64,000 nt of DNA from Thiosulfatimonas sediminis (GCF_011398355.1 NZ_AP021889.1:434001-498000); one strand, 5' to 3'; shown: positions 8,832 to 17,549, counted from the stretch's first letter. Translations and numbers: made by a program. Notes: generated by a model not told the origin, from the letters alone.

Positions 8832-10091
8832 ATGTGTCAGTATTGCAGCCCAGATAATCCAATGTCCCACCACGATTATGTGTTTAATCCAAAAAAAGGT
8901 CGTCGTGAATTTATATTAGATTCGATGGCCGCCGCCGGTGGTTTAACCGCTGCGTTGGGTGGTTTAACTTTACCGAACCAAGCGATGGCAGCGGATGAGC
9001 CATTTGATGAAGTGGTGCGTATCGGTTATCTGCCGATTACTGATGCAAGTGCTCTTCTTGTGGCGCACGCAATGGGCTTTTTTGAAGATGAAGGTCTGAA
9101 GGTTGATAAGCCGACTCTGATTCGTGGTTGGTCACCGTTGATTGAAGGCTTTGCAGCACATAAATTTAACCTTGTTCATTTTCTGAAACCGATTCCGGTT
9201 TGGATGCGTTATAACAATAACTTCCCAGTCAAAATCACTGGTTGGGCGCACACCAATGGTTCAGGCGTCGTGATTGGTCGTCATCTTAAGGCGGATTCTT
9301 TCGCTGATCTTGGTGGTAAACAGCTGGCGGTGCCTTACTGGTATTCGATGCACAATATCGTGCTACAGATGGCTTTGAAAAATGCTGGTTTAGAGCCTGT
9401 GATTCAAGATCAGACTGATCCGTTAAAACCAAATCAAGTAAACCTACAAATCATGCCTCCACCGGATATGCCACCGGCATTGGCAGCGAAGAAAATCGAT
9501 GCGTATATCGTTGCTGAGCCATTCAATGCGGCGGGTGAAGTGCTGGCCGGCGGTAAGATGTTGCGTTTCACCGGTGATATCTGGAAGAACCACCCTTGTT
9601 GTGTCGTTTGTATGCATGATGAGCATACCGAGAAACGCAAAGCATGGTCGCAAAAAGTGATGAATGCCGTGGTGCGCGGTGCGGTTTATGCACAAGAGAA
9701 TAAAGAAGAAGTCGCAAAAATGCTGTCACGTGAAGGCAAGCGTTACCTACCGATGAAAGCGGAAGTGGTTTTGAAAGCGATGACTGATTACAGCCCTGCG
9801 AATTATGCAACACCGGATGCGATCAAGCACGAAGATTGGGATGTTGGCCGTATCGACTTCAATCCATATCCATATCCTTCAGCAACGAAATTTATCATCG
9901 ACCAACTGAAAGAGACATTGGTCACCGGCGATACCACTTTCTTGAAAGAATTGGATACCGACTTTGTGGTCAATGATTTGGTGGAGTATGAGTTCGTCAA
10001 GAACGCCATGGATAAATACAAGGTGTGGGATAAGGTCAAAGGCGTTAATCCAGAGAATCGGCTAGAGCGTGAAGAGGTGTTTGAACTATGA
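8832..10091 (+). CDS. NrtA/SsuA-type substrate-binding protein with Tat signal
   Basis: This 419-residue periplasmic binding protein has a twin-arginine motif (KKGRREFILDSMAAAGG) and an expected cleavage after AMA near residue 53. The mature part is of the NMT1/NrtA class (VRIGYLPITDASALLVAHA, FFEDEGL, AYIVAEPFNAAGEV). This class binds nitrate, cyanate, bicarbonate, sulfonates or pyrimidine precursors. The pre-Tat segment is unusual in starting MCQYC, and a cluster HPCCVVCMHDEH is found in the mature domain. GGAGA precedes the ATG at 8832. The stop overlaps the permease ATG (ATGA), so translation is probably coupled. Cyanate is a candidate substrate only because cynS is close and appears to be co-regulated. 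Confidence 0.85.
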   Translation: MCQYCSPDNPMSHHDYVFNPKKGRREFILDSMAAAGGLTAALGGLTLPNQAMAADEPFDEVVRIGYLPITDASALLVAHAMGFFEDEGLKVDKPTLIRGWSPLIEGFAAHKFNLVHFLKPIPVWMRYNNNFPVKITGWAHTNGSGVVIGRHLKADSFADLGGKQLAVPYWYSMHNIVLQMALKNAGLEPVIQDQTDPLKPNQVNLQIMPPPDMPPALAAKKIDAYIVAEPFNAAGEVLAGGKMLRFTGDIWKNHPCCVVCMHDEHTEKRKAWSQKVMNAVVRGAVYAQENKEEVAKMLSREGKRYLPMKAEVVLKAMTDYSPANYATPDAIKHEDWDVGRIDFNPYPYPSATKFIIDQLKETLVTGDTTFLKELDTDFVVNDLVEYEFVKNAMDKYKVWDKVKGVNPENRLEREEVFEL

Positions 10092-10921
10092 GTACGATAC
10101 AAGTAAGTATGGGAGTTGCATTCTTTTCGCAGCTTTCGCAAAACTTTAAAAAACTACCTTTGTGGGTGCAAAGCACAACCAATGCGGCTTTAGGGATGTC
10201 GATTCTGCTATTGCTATGGTGGCTTGGAGGTCTGGCGATTGCCAGCAATCCAGATACGGCGGCCTTTTCTGACTTCGCTCCGGGTCCGACGTTTTCGGCG
10301 CTGGGTTATATGCTGGAAACCGGTAGCCTCTGGGAAACCATCTACTCAAGTCTGTACCGCATTGCGATTGGGCTTTTCTGGGGGATCGTGATTGGTGTTC
10401 CGGTTGGTGTGATGATGGGTTATTTCTTGGCGGTGCGTCAGGTTGCGAACATGCCATTCCAGTTCTTGCGTATGGTTAGTCCGTTGGCGTGGATGCCGAT
10501 TGCAGTCCTGGCTTTCGAGACTTGGGATGCCGCGATTATCTTCCTGATTGTGATGGCAACGGTTTGGCCTATCGTATTCGGTACAGCTCACGGTGTACAA
10601 CGTATTGATCCGAACTGGTTCCGTGTGGCACGTAATCTTGGTGCCGATGGTTTCCAAATGTTGCGTCGTGTGATTATGCCGGCGATTGCACAAGATGTTT
10701 TCGCAGGGATCCGTCTGGCGATCGGTGTAGCGTGGGTTGTGCTAGTTCCGGCTGAGTATTTAGGTGTAACCTCAGGTCTTGGTTATGCAATCAACGATGC
10801 CCGTGATGTTCTTGAATACGATACTTTGGCAGCGATTGTTGTGATCATCGGTGTAATCGGTTACCTGCTTGATGCAATTGCAGTGTTCTTGATCAAGCGT
10901 TATTCATGGCATGCGAGCTAA
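10088..10921 (+). CDS. ABC importer permease, NrtB/SsuC type
   Basis: This 277-residue integral membrane protein of the BPD_transp_1 class has about six transmembrane segments and a cytoplasmic EAA-type loop near residues 178-200 (ARNLGADGFQMLRRVIMPA). That loop contacts the ATPase encoded at 7921. A long first membrane segment (SILLLLWWLGGLAI) follows a 35-residue cytoplasmic start. Its ATG overlaps the stop of the binding-protein gene by four bases. A terminator follows at 10964-10987, ending the three-gene operon. The family is shared by nitrate, sulfonate and taurine importers, so substrate is not resolved. Confidence 0.9.
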   Translation: MSTIQVSMGVAFFSQLSQNFKKLPLWVQSTTNAALGMSILLLLWWLGGLAIASNPDTAAFSDFAPGPTFSALGYMLETGSLWETIYSSLYRIAIGLFWGIVIGVPVGVMMGYFLAVRQVANMPFQFLRMVSPLAWMPIAVLAFETWDAAIIFLIVMATVWPIVFGTAHGVQRIDPNWFRVARNLGADGFQMLRRVIMPAIAQDVFAGIRLAIGVAWVVLVPAEYLGVTSGLGYAINDARDVLEYDTLAAIVVIIGVIGYLLDAIAVFLIKRYSWHAS

Positions 10922-10963
10922 AAATATGACACTTTGTAAGTGTAAATGGTCATAAAACGACAG

Positions 10964-10987
10964 GGTCTGCTTTGGCAGGCCTTTTTT
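10964..10987 (+). terminator. Rho-independent terminator after the importer operon
   Basis: GGTCTGC (10964-10970) pairs with GCAGGCC (10975-10981), with one G-T pair, and is followed by TTTTTT. It lies about 45 bases after the permease stop. A second small hairpin, ACACTT/AAGTGT, precedes it at about 10929-10942. Confidence 0.8.
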
Positions 10988-11005
10988 GTCTGTAGAATAA
11001 TGTCG

Positions 11006-11203
11006 TTAAGTGATGACCTGATCAACATTGTCCAGTGGGATTTTTTCATCTTCGGGAGTGACCAGAAACTCTTTACCATCCTGAGTCGTGAGGGTTTTGA
11101 CTTTCCCTTGGTAGATCACTTCACCGTTTTCAATTAAGGTGACTTCCTTACGATGCATGGCGGCGACTTCAAGTTCGCTGTAGTAATGACAGGCAAGTGG
11201 CAT
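11006..11203 (-). CDS. Small Rof-like protein (Rho-binding antiterminator family), copy 1
   Basis: This 65-residue protein shows the compact Rof/YaeO pattern: an N-terminal CxxYxxLExA (CHYYSELEVAAM), a central beta pair (VTLIENGEVIYQGKV) and GKEFLV...IPLDNVDQV. Rof of Escherichia coli binds Rho and inhibits termination; whether this one does is not known. GGAGCG precedes the ATG by seven bases. It is divergent from the sigma-54 activator, with 70 bases between, and convergent with the importer operon. A close paralogue, about three quarters identical by eye, is encoded at 25905-26105 next to the gsp operon. Family assignment is from sequence pattern and moderately sure. Confidence 0.6.
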   Translation of the reverse strand: MPLACHYYSELEVAAMHRKEVTLIENGEVIYQGKVKTLTTQDGKEFLVTPEDEKIPLDNVDQVIT

Positions 11204-11273
11204 GAGTAAGCGCTCCGTTATTGGGCAAAATTTAAATCATAGTAAATAATCAAGAAAACAGCTAGGGGGCGAT

Positions 11274-12959
11274 ATGCCTGATTCACTGGATATAGCAAAC
11301 CATTCTGAGTACATCGTGATTCGACAAGCCGCAGAACAGATCGAGCGTGCGCACAAGCCGGAAGAGGCGATTACCGATATTTTGAGTTTGATTTCGCGGC
11401 AGATGGGGCTTAACCGTGGTCGCGTGCTGTTGCATGATAAAAGCGATTCCGTGCTCTATGCTGCTTACTCTTTCGGGTTAACCGACTTGGAAGTTTCGCG
11501 TAGCCGTTTTGCCGATAACGAAGGGATTAGCGGCAAGGTAATGAAAATGGGTTCACCGGTGATTATTCCGAATATCGATTTGGAAGACGATTACCTGTGC
11601 CGTACGGTGGCACGTTCGACCCTACCGCAAGAAACGGTTGCCTTTATCGCCACGCCGATTTTGCGCAAGGGTAAGAACATCGGTGTATTAGCGGTCAACC
11701 GCTTGAGAAACCGTTCGCGTTCCTTGGACAGAGATTTAGGTATTCTTAAATTGATTGCTCTGTTCATTGGGGAAATTCTTGCGGTGAATGAACTGATTGA
11801 AAAACAGACGCAGGTGCTGAAAGAAGAGAATGAACAGTTGCGTGCCATGGCGGTTAGCCAAGGCAGTCAATACGGTATTATCGGCGAAAGTCCGGCGGTC
11901 ATGGCATCGTTGAACAAAGCCGCTCGCGCCGCCAATGTGTCGGTGACGGTATTGCTGAAGGGCGAATCAGGAACCGGTAAAGAAAAATTCTCGCGCATGT
12001 TGCACATGGCGTCCAATCGTCAGGACGGCCCTTTTATCGCCATCAACTGTGCTGCGATTCCGTTGGAATTGTTGGAGTCAGAATTGTTCGGCCACGAAAA
12101 AGGGGCTTTTACCGGCGCCACCGCGACTAAGCCAGGTAAAATCGAAATGGCCAATAAGGGCACGCTCTTCTTGGATGAGATCGGTGATCTTGATTTAGGG
12201 TTGCAGGCCAAGTTACTGCGCGTATTGGAAGAGCGCAGTATTACGCGTATCGGCTCGAATAAAGCGATTCCGGTGGATGTACGGATTATTGTTGCCTCGC
12301 ACAAAAACCTGCAAGAGTCGGTCAACCAAGGTAATTTCCGACTGGATTTATTCTATCGTCTGAATGTGTTTCCGATTGAATTGCCGGCGCTGCGTGAGCG
12401 AGATGGCGATATTCGTCTGCTGGCGCGTCACTTCTTGAATCAGGCAAATCAGGAATATCACACCAATGTTATTTTTGATCGCGGGGCACTAGAGTTTCTA
12501 GAGCGCTATGAATGGCCGGGGAATATCCGTCAGTTAGAGAACGTGATAAAGCGCGCGGTATTGTTGGCGGAAGATGGACAGATGATCACCGATCGCTTGA
12601 TTCAGCGAATCATCCGTGAAGAAAGCGGGATTGTCTTTAATGAAAATACGCCGCCGCCGGCCGCAATTTCCGCGCCGGAAGCTGTAAACGCAGCAGCTTC
12701 TCGGGTGGGCGCGATGCCGCCGCTAACCGTTGCGGAAACAGTACATTATGCGCAAGCGATGCCGCCAACCCCTCCGCCTAACGCTTTTAACGCTGACAGT
12801 GAAATCAAGCGTAATTATTGGAAGGTAAGCGATTCTGAGAAGGATTTATTGCTACAGGCGCTGGAAAGAGCGCATGGCAATAAAAGCCATGCCGCACGTA
12901 TGCTTAATATGACGCCAAGGCAATACAATTACCGTTATAAAAAACTTGGACTCGGTTAG
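11274..12959 (+). CDS. Sigma-54-dependent activator (GAF-AAA-Fis HTH, NifA-like)
   Basis: This 561-residue enhancer-binding protein has an N-terminal GAF sensor domain (about 20-175) and a central AAA domain (about 205-435) with Walker A ([10 protein letters not shown]), the sigma-54 contact loop GAFTGA at 277-282 and Walker B (LFLDEIGDL). A Pro/Ala-rich linker (about 460-515) leads to a Fis-type helix-turn-helix at the C-terminus ([22 protein letters not shown]). The order matches NifA/VnfA and also NorR and SfnR-type activators. No nitrogenase genes are present, so nif control is not implied. Sigma-54 promoters before the importer operon and cynS make those the likely targets. The GAF ligand is unknown. 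GGGGG lies just upstream of the ATG. Confidence 0.9.
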   Translation: MPDSLDIANHSEYIVIRQAAEQIERAHKPEEAITDILSLISRQMGLNRGRVLLHDKSDSVLYAAYSFGLTDLEVSRSRFADNEGISGKVMKMGSPVIIPNIDLEDDYLCRTVARSTLPQETVAFIATPILRKGKNIGVLAVNRLRNRSRSLDRDLGILKLIALFIGEILAVNELIEKQTQVLKEENEQLRAMAVSQGSQYGIIGESPAVMASLNKAARAANVSVTVLLKGESGTGKEKFSRMLHMASNRQDGPFIAINCAAIPLELLESELFGHEKGAFTGATATKPGKIEMANKGTLFLDEIGDLDLGLQAKLLRVLEERSITRIGSNKAIPVDVRIIVASHKNLQESVNQGNFRLDLFYRLNVFPIELPALRERDGDIRLLARHFLNQANQEYHTNVIFDRGALEFLERYEWPGNIRQLENVIKRAVLLAEDGQMITDRLIQRIIREESGIVFNENTPPPAAISAPEAVNAAASRVGAMPPLTVAETVHYAQAMPPTPPPNAFNADSEIKRNYWKVSDSEKDLLLQALERAHGNKSHAARMLNMTPRQYNYRYKKLGLG

Positions 12960-13059
12960 ATCTTTTTAAGCGCGTTCTGTTTTTATTAATTTAGTGCTAG
13001 TATCTATGTGTAATAAAATATCTAAAAATATTGATGAATTACACGGTATAAAGCACTAA

Positions 13060-14067
13060 ATGATAATTAAAGAAATCGAATCTAAGGTAGAATCTCTCCA
13101 ACTGCTGGAATCCCTACTAGCAGGGAAAATCACCCCAAATCAACGAAAAAACATCCAAGCGGAAATTAATGCCCTGAAAAAAGGTGTTGCAGGGGAAAAG
13201 CAGGCCGCCTTCTATATCAATCAAATCTTTAGTAAAAGCTTTAAAGCCCATGATATTCGTTTGAATGTTGATGGTGATATAGCTCAGATTGACCATATCG
13301 CCATGAATAAATACGGTGCTGTATTTTTATTTGAAACCAAGAATTTTTCAAATGATGTCAAAATTGATGAAGATGGGATCTTTAATTTCTATGATTCAAG
13401 AAAAAAGGATTTTCGTCCTTTTCCTTCACCTATCGAACAGTCTAAACGTCATGAAAGAGTGTTGAGAAAAGCATTCGAGCAAATTGGTTTTATACCTATT
13501 GGGGTTGAGCATTTTGTGATTTTTGATTACAAGGCAAAAATTTCAAAACCTAAAACTGGGTTTGATAATGTTTGTTATCCAGATATGCTCGAGAAAGCGC
13601 ATGAAAAATTTGTAAACAGTATTGATGTGGTAGGTGCGTTTAAGGGGCTTGGTAATTTAGCCTTGAGAACGATTAAGTCGGATAGTCTTGCAGTAGAGGA
13701 ATCATTGCAAGTTTTGATTGATAGATTTCATCAACCCGCTGAAATTGATTACAGAGCAAAGTTTGGCATTTATCTTGAGGAAGAAGCTAAAGGGGCAGAG
13801 TCTGTGCAGGAGGTGTTTGCTTCTGAGTCTCAAGAGGCCAAAGAAAAAGAGTTCACTATGTTGACCCTTGCTAAAGCAGCCAAGCAAATTGGTATGAAGA
13901 CCAAGGAACTTGAGGATATTTTAGTGAATGATGGGTTTATGTCTCGGAACGAAAACGGCTTTGTAACAGTAACTGATAAAGGGAAACAAAATGGTATTCA
14001 GTGGCGGAAAGGTAGGGGAGGATACTATTTCTTGATACCTAAAGACCAATTACCAAAAGTTAGTTAG
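13060..14067 (+). CDS. NERD-domain protein with C-terminal winged-helix-like domain
   Basis: This 335-residue protein starts with a short coiled coil, then carries a nuclease-related (NERD) domain at about 48-160. It has the restriction-endonuclease-like core AQIDHIAMNKYGAVFLFETKN (D, E, K conserved) and the helix GVAGEKQAAFYI. Residues from about 265 (LTLAKAAKQIGMKTKELE, DILVNDGFMSRNENG, WRKGRGGYYF) resemble the DNA-binding end of phage antirepressors (KilAC-type). That would give a nuclease-like core with a DNA-binding tail. The gene looks more AT-rich than its neighbours and sits alone between terminator-flanked units, which suggests transfer. A role in DNA processing or defence is possible but not shown. 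Confidence 0.7.
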   Translation: MIIKEIESKVESLQLLESLLAGKITPNQRKNIQAEINALKKGVAGEKQAAFYINQIFSKSFKAHDIRLNVDGDIAQIDHIAMNKYGAVFLFETKNFSNDVKIDEDGIFNFYDSRKKDFRPFPSPIEQSKRHERVLRKAFEQIGFIPIGVEHFVIFDYKAKISKPKTGFDNVCYPDMLEKAHEKFVNSIDVVGAFKGLGNLALRTIKSDSLAVEESLQVLIDRFHQPAEIDYRAKFGIYLEEEAKGAESVQEVFASESQEAKEKEFTMLTLAKAAKQIGMKTKELEDILVNDGFMSRNENGFVTVTDKGKQNGIQWRKGRGGYYFLIPKDQLPKVS

Positions 14068-14105
14068 GTTTGGTTGACACTTGATTGTGTTGCTATTAAA
14101 TATAA

Positions 14106-14133
14106 AGGGTTCTGAAAACAGAACCCTATTTTG
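14106..14133. terminator. Bidirectional terminator between convergent genes
   Basis: AGGGTTCTG (14106-14114), an AAAA loop and CAGAACCCT (14119-14127) form a perfect nine-pair stem. It is followed by ATTTTGTT on the plus strand and by a T-rich run on the minus strand. It serves the NERD gene and the minus-strand rubredoxin-reductase gene. Confidence 0.85.
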
Positions 14134-14147
14134 TTGTTTGAGTTTAA

Positions 14148-15530
14148 TCAAGCTGCATCGGTAATCTGTTTGTAGAGATTATTGGCTTGATTGACCAATT
14201 CTCCGCTAAGGGCAAAGCCTTGCAGGTGGTCTTCCTGATCTTTGTACACCAGTTTTTGGTTGTCGCCGATTTGCGTTTCGGTTTGCCAAGCGTCTTGGTC
14301 GTTCGCACCAAGCGGTAGGCTGAGCATAATCGACAGGGTCGAGGTTTTGGTTTTAATCAAAGGTGACACTGCATCGAAGGTCACGTCGATATTGCCATTC
14401 AGGTGGGCGGCAATAGTGGTGGCTTGGCGGCGAATCGGTTCAAGGAAGGCTTGCACTCCCGCATCTGACTCAGCACAGTCACCAATTGCGTACACATCCG
14501 GGTTCGATGTTTGGCAGTAATGATTGATTTTGATACCGCGATTGACTTCCAAACTCAGTTTCTTAGCTAGGCCGACATTTGGCGCGATGCCGATTGCGGA
14601 TAGCACTAGCCCTGTCGTCAGTTGTTCACCGTTATCTAAGCTTAGATCGTAAGCACCGCTTGTACCGTTCATTTCGGTTACCGTCTGACCAAAGCGAATA
14701 TCAACGCCTTTTACGGCCAATTTGTCTGCTAGGTCTGCGGCAATCGATTTCGGTAACATGCCTGACATTAATTGTTGTTCTCGTACCATTAAGGTCACCG
14801 ATATACCGGCTTCGATTAGGTCTTCCGCCATTTCTGTTCCAATTAAGCCGCCGCCGATAATGGTGATGTGATCAATTTCGGTAATCGTTTGGCGGAATCG
14901 GCGATAACTCGGCAAATCGTTTAAAGTGACCATTTCATGGGCGACCGAACCGGCAATTTGTGGTTTTAGTGCCTTGGCGCCAGTGGCGATGATCAGTTTG
15001 TCATAATAGAAGTTACCACGAGTGGTCAGTACCTTCTTATACTTTTCGCTAACCGACATCACGCGGGTTAACGTTTTTACGCCGATATTCAGTTCTGTCG
15101 ATTTTTGCGCTGCGCTGTATTCTTTCAAGTCGTCGGCAGAGCGTTCTTGGCGGAGTGCCATCGATAGTGATGGTTTTGGGTAAACGATTCCGTCATCAGC
15201 GGTAATCAGTGTGATCTCTGCATCCGGCAGTTCTTTACGTACTGCTTCGGCAACTTGCCAACCTGCGTAGCCGGAGCCGATAATCATTACATCGGCATGA
15301 TTGCTGACTTTGTGAGAAGGTTGTGTGCCGTCATCTGGAGTTGCATGCGCCATCTCTTCAAGCGGGATAAAGTCAGCTTTGCTCACCAAGCAGAGTGGGC
15401 AGTACCAATCGTCTGGAATGTCATCGAAACGGGTTCCTGGGGCTAATCCTGAATCCGGATCGCCTTCTTCTTCGTCGTAGATCAGTCCGCACACTTTACA
15501 GATGTACTTGCGATATTCTTGCTGGCTCAT
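14148..15530 (-). CDS. Rubredoxin / rubredoxin-NAD(+) reductase fusion
   Basis: This 460-residue protein joins two electron-transfer modules. Residues 1-60 are a rubredoxin with both iron ligand pairs, CKVC and CPLC, in the standard spacing and [10 protein letters not shown] context. From about 78 onward comes a FAD/NAD(P) disulfide-reductase-like domain ([13 protein letters not shown] for [16 protein letters not shown] for [12 protein letters not shown] near the C-terminus). Such proteins pass electrons from NADH through FAD to rubredoxin and on to oxygenases or peroxide-reducing enzymes. AAGGAGA lies before the ATG. It is 38 bases downstream of the flavoprotein gene, so it may supply reducing power to that enzyme. 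The pairing is inference. Confidence 0.88.
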   Translation of the reverse strand: MSQQEYRKYICKVCGLIYDEEEGDPDSGLAPGTRFDDIPDDWYCPLCLVSKADFIPLEEMAHATPDDGTQPSHKVSNHADVMIIGSGYAGWQVAEAVRKELPDAEITLITADDGIVYPKPSLSMALRQERSADDLKEYSAAQKSTELNIGVKTLTRVMSVSEKYKKVLTTRGNFYYDKLIIATGAKALKPQIAGSVAHEMVTLNDLPSYRRFRQTITEIDHITIIGGGLIGTEMAEDLIEAGISVTLMVREQQLMSGMLPKSIAADLADKLAVKGVDIRFGQTVTEMNGTSGAYDLSLDNGEQLTTGLVLSAIGIAPNVGLAKKLSLEVNRGIKINHYCQTSNPDVYAIGDCAESDAGVQAFLEPIRRQATTIAAHLNGNIDVTFDAVSPLIKTKTSTLSIMLSLPLGANDQDAWQTETQIGDNQKLVYKDQEDHLQGFALSGELVNQANNLYKQITDAA

Positions 15531-15568
15531 AATTTATCTCCTTTTGCCGTTGCTGCACTGCTTGCTTG

Positions 15569-16663
15569 TTAAGCAGCGGCTAGCCCAACTTCTAGGCGCT
15601 GAATTTCTTTGCGTAAATGTTTGATTGATGGCGTAACCAGAATGACGAAATAGGCCTCGCGCCATTTGCGTTGCGCGGTGGCATCGACGATATAGCCTTT
15701 CGCGCCGGCATGTTGCATTACCGAATCGGCAGAGCGTTTGGTGATTTCCGCACCCAGTAAACGCGCTTCCAAAATCGTGCGGAAGAAGTCGTCGCCCGGT
15801 GTGTAAATTTTGCTGGCGAGTTGTTCTATCAGTTCCAGTGCGTCATCAAGTTCTTCTTGTAATTCTTCCGGTTTGTTATCCAGATATTGGTTGATGGCAC
15901 TTAGCGATAGATTCGATTTGTGCATGTCGTTAATCATGCCTTGGATAACGCCGGCAGCCATGCCGGTTTGTAGCAGCACAAAGCCGGCTTTGATTTTCTG
16001 TAAATACGGTTTCACCGGATCTGCCAACAGGTATTTCTTCGGCAGGAATGCATCTTTGAAGAACATCGCATAAGTCCCGGTGCCTTCCATGCCGACGAAT
16101 TCGACTTGTTGTTTTAAAGTGAAGCCTTCTAAGTCGCACGGAATGATTGCCATAACATCACGTAATGTATTGCCTTCTTCATCGACCACATGGAAAACCG
16201 AACCGAAGAAATGCTCGGATGATTCCGGTGCTAGATTGGATACCCAAGGTAGTGAGCCATTGATGATATAACCGTCTTCGGTTTCCACCGCGCTCAGTTT
16301 TAGCGGTTCGATACCGGCAAAATATTTCATTGGATTCGATAGGCTAGTCGCCCCGAATGCTTCGCCATTAATCATTTTCGGTAAGATATTCTCTTTTAAC
16401 CAAGGGTTTTCCGAATTTTCGATATACCAGCAGCAAACTACGTGCGCCCACATCATGAAACCGGTCGACATACACTCTTCGGAAACTTGCGCCATATTCT
16501 GAATGGTTTTGAATAGATCCAGTTCGGTTCCGCTGACAGAAGGTGCAATTTCAGTGTAAGCACCGGCTTTGCCTAATTCAGCGAGTACTTTGGTGGTGTA
16601 TTCGCCATGGTCGATTGATAGGGTTAAAGGTTTAAGTGTTTTTTCGATAACTTGGGATAACAT
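15569..16663 (-). CDS. Acyl-CoA-dehydrogenase-like flavoprotein
   Basis: This protein is 364 residues when started at the ATG at 16663, which has AAGGAGAAG directly upstream; the frame is open 13 codons further. Its helical N-domain, the beta-barrel part (GEAFGATSLSNP, with GYIINGSLPWVSNL) and the C-terminal helical bundle (SADSVMQHAGAKGYI) follow the acyl-CoA dehydrogenase fold. The usual catalytic glutamate near the C-terminus (YEGTNEI-type) is not evident and the protein is short. The fold is also used by FMN-dependent monooxygenases such as DszC and SfnC/SfnB. With a rubredoxin reductase downstream and an OsmC protein upstream, an oxidising or monooxygenase role on a small imported compound is more likely than fatty-acid oxidation. 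Substrate unknown. Confidence 0.75.
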   Translation of the reverse strand: MLSQVIEKTLKPLTLSIDHGEYTTKVLAELGKAGAYTEIAPSVSGTELDLFKTIQNMAQVSEECMSTGFMMWAHVVCCWYIENSENPWLKENILPKMINGEAFGATSLSNPMKYFAGIEPLKLSAVETEDGYIINGSLPWVSNLAPESSEHFFGSVFHVVDEEGNTLRDVMAIIPCDLEGFTLKQQVEFVGMEGTGTYAMFFKDAFLPKKYLLADPVKPYLQKIKAGFVLLQTGMAAGVIQGMINDMHKSNLSLSAINQYLDNKPEELQEELDDALELIEQLASKIYTPGDDFFRTILEARLLGAEITKRSADSVMQHAGAKGYIVDATAQRKWREAYFVILVTPSIKHLRKEIQRLEVGLAAA

Positions 16664-16686
16664 TTTCTTCTCCTTAAGCTTCTTAG

Positions 16687-16713
16687 GGAGCCTCTGATTC
16701 AATAAGAGGCTCC
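16687..16713. other. Perfect hairpin between the OsmC and flavoprotein genes
   Basis: GGAGCCTCT (16687-16695) and AGAGGCTCC (16705-16713) form a nine-pair stem with a nine-base loop, flanked by TTAGG/CCTTAGG words. It is in the 172-base gap upstream of the flavoprotein gene. It lacks a T-run on the minus strand, so it may be an mRNA-processing or stability element or a repeat relic. Confidence 0.5.
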
Positions 16714-16787
16714 TTAGGGAAGTGTCGAATAAGTCCTGAATGTGCTGTGCCAGAGCTAATTAAAGGCGTATTCGGCACTTCCTTAAA
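16713..16787. repeat. Palindromic intergenic repeat (diverged member)
   Basis: A left arm CTTAGGGAAGTGTCGAATAA and a right arm TATTCGGCACTTCCTTAA are near-perfect inverted repeats about 75 bases end to end. The ends resemble the termini of the copies at 60964-61043 and 19698-19962 (CTTAGGG..., AATAAGTCC). Membership in the same family is likely but the match is weaker. Confidence 0.5.
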
Positions 16788-16835
16788 TTGCCGTGCCGCC
16801 ACAATCTGGGTGACGACACAGGCAAGTGAAATGGT

Positions 16836-17381
16836 TTACATTAATTCAGCTTTTACTGGTACTGGGTTGATGTAAGTGTTAGCAACCGGTGACCATTTCG
16901 TCGCATGCTTAACTAGATCGTCTAATTCTTCACGAGTCGCATCTGGTGATTCCACATCGTAGAATGCACGCACTTCACGTACACCTAGAACCTTCTCTGG
17001 ATCGACGTCGCCTGTCCCCCAAACCGCAGTAATATTAATGTCCGCTTCTAGGTTTACTTCGAGTTTGGTTAGGGTGATGCCGCGAGCTGTCGCATTTGCT
17101 TGGATCCCTACCGAGAGACATGAACCTAAAGAAAGTAGCGCCATCTCAGAAGGGTTAGGTGCAGTGTCTTCACCAAGTAGCCCTGGTGGTTCGTCAACGA
17201 TGATTGGGTCAAGACCGCGAATGTAGTTAAGGTTTTTGAATTGACCTTCAAGAACCGTTTTCGATTTAAGCGTCTTGATTTGATTTGGATCCGCTTTACC
17301 CGCTTCACCTAGTTTGGTTAGACCGTCGCTATCGATTGGACGTAGGCATGATGGTACATAGATTTGTTGAGCTTCAGACAT
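16836..17381 (-). CDS. OsmC/Ohr-family protein with only one of the two usual cysteines
   Basis: This protein is 181 residues from the ATG at 17381, chosen for its AGGAGAAATAAC leader; the frame extends 16 codons further upstream without a second good site. The OsmC fold is visible (NPSEMALLSLGSCLSVGI, then WSPVANTYINPV). OsmC and Ohr enzymes reduce peroxides with two cysteines. The first is present (GSCLSVG), but the position of the second, normally CPV/CPS, reads SPV. It may therefore not be a standard peroxidase. It heads the minus-strand set with the flavoprotein and rubredoxin-reductase genes and is divergent from cynS. Such variants are often found beside sulfur or nitrogen scavenging genes, but their role is unsettled. 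Confidence 0.82.
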   Translation of the reverse strand: MSEAQQIYVPSCLRPIDSDGLTKLGEAGKADPNQIKTLKSKTVLEGQFKNLNYIRGLDPIIVDEPPGLLGEDTAPNPSEMALLSLGSCLSVGIQANATARGITLTKLEVNLEADINITAVWGTGDVDPEKVLGVREVRAFYDVESPDATREELDDLVKHATKWSPVANTYINPVPVKAELM

Positions 17382-17464
17382 GTTATTTCTCCTAAAACAA
17401 TCTGTTTCTTTAAATGAATTTTTAATCACGAAGATATTTCGTTGTTGAAATATGTTGAATACAT

Positions 17465-17480
17465 AGCGCTAGAGATACCA
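17465..17480 (-). promoter_or_regulatory. Weak sigma-54-like promoter before the OsmC gene
   Basis: Read on the minus strand, TGGTATCTCTAGCGCT has GG and GC ten bases apart, as needed for -24/-12, but the -12 element GCGC departs from TTGC. It would start transcription about 70 bases upstream of the OsmC ATG. This is suggestive only. Confidence 0.25.
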
Positions 17481-17538
17481 GTTTTTAAAAAATACTTTAA
17501 AATCAATAAGTTATTTATTTATGGTGTATTTTTTTGTT

Positions 17539-17549
17539 TACAAAGTTAT
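17539..17549 (+). promoter_or_regulatory. Candidate activator-binding site shared with the importer operon
   Basis: TACAAAGTTAT is identical to 7732-7742. Here it is about 140 bases upstream of the cynS -24 element, a normal distance for an enhancer-binding protein. It is inferred to be an activator site. Confidence 0.35.

Noticed and set aside
7921-10921. Importer called as nitrate transporter NrtABD
   Set aside because: No nitrate or nitrite reductase is nearby and the family is shared by cyanate, bicarbonate and sulfonate importers; substrate left open.
11274-12959. Activator taken as NifA for nitrogen fixation
   Set aside because: No nif, vnf or anf structural genes are in the window; the GAF-AAA-Fis order is shared by many other sigma-54 activators.
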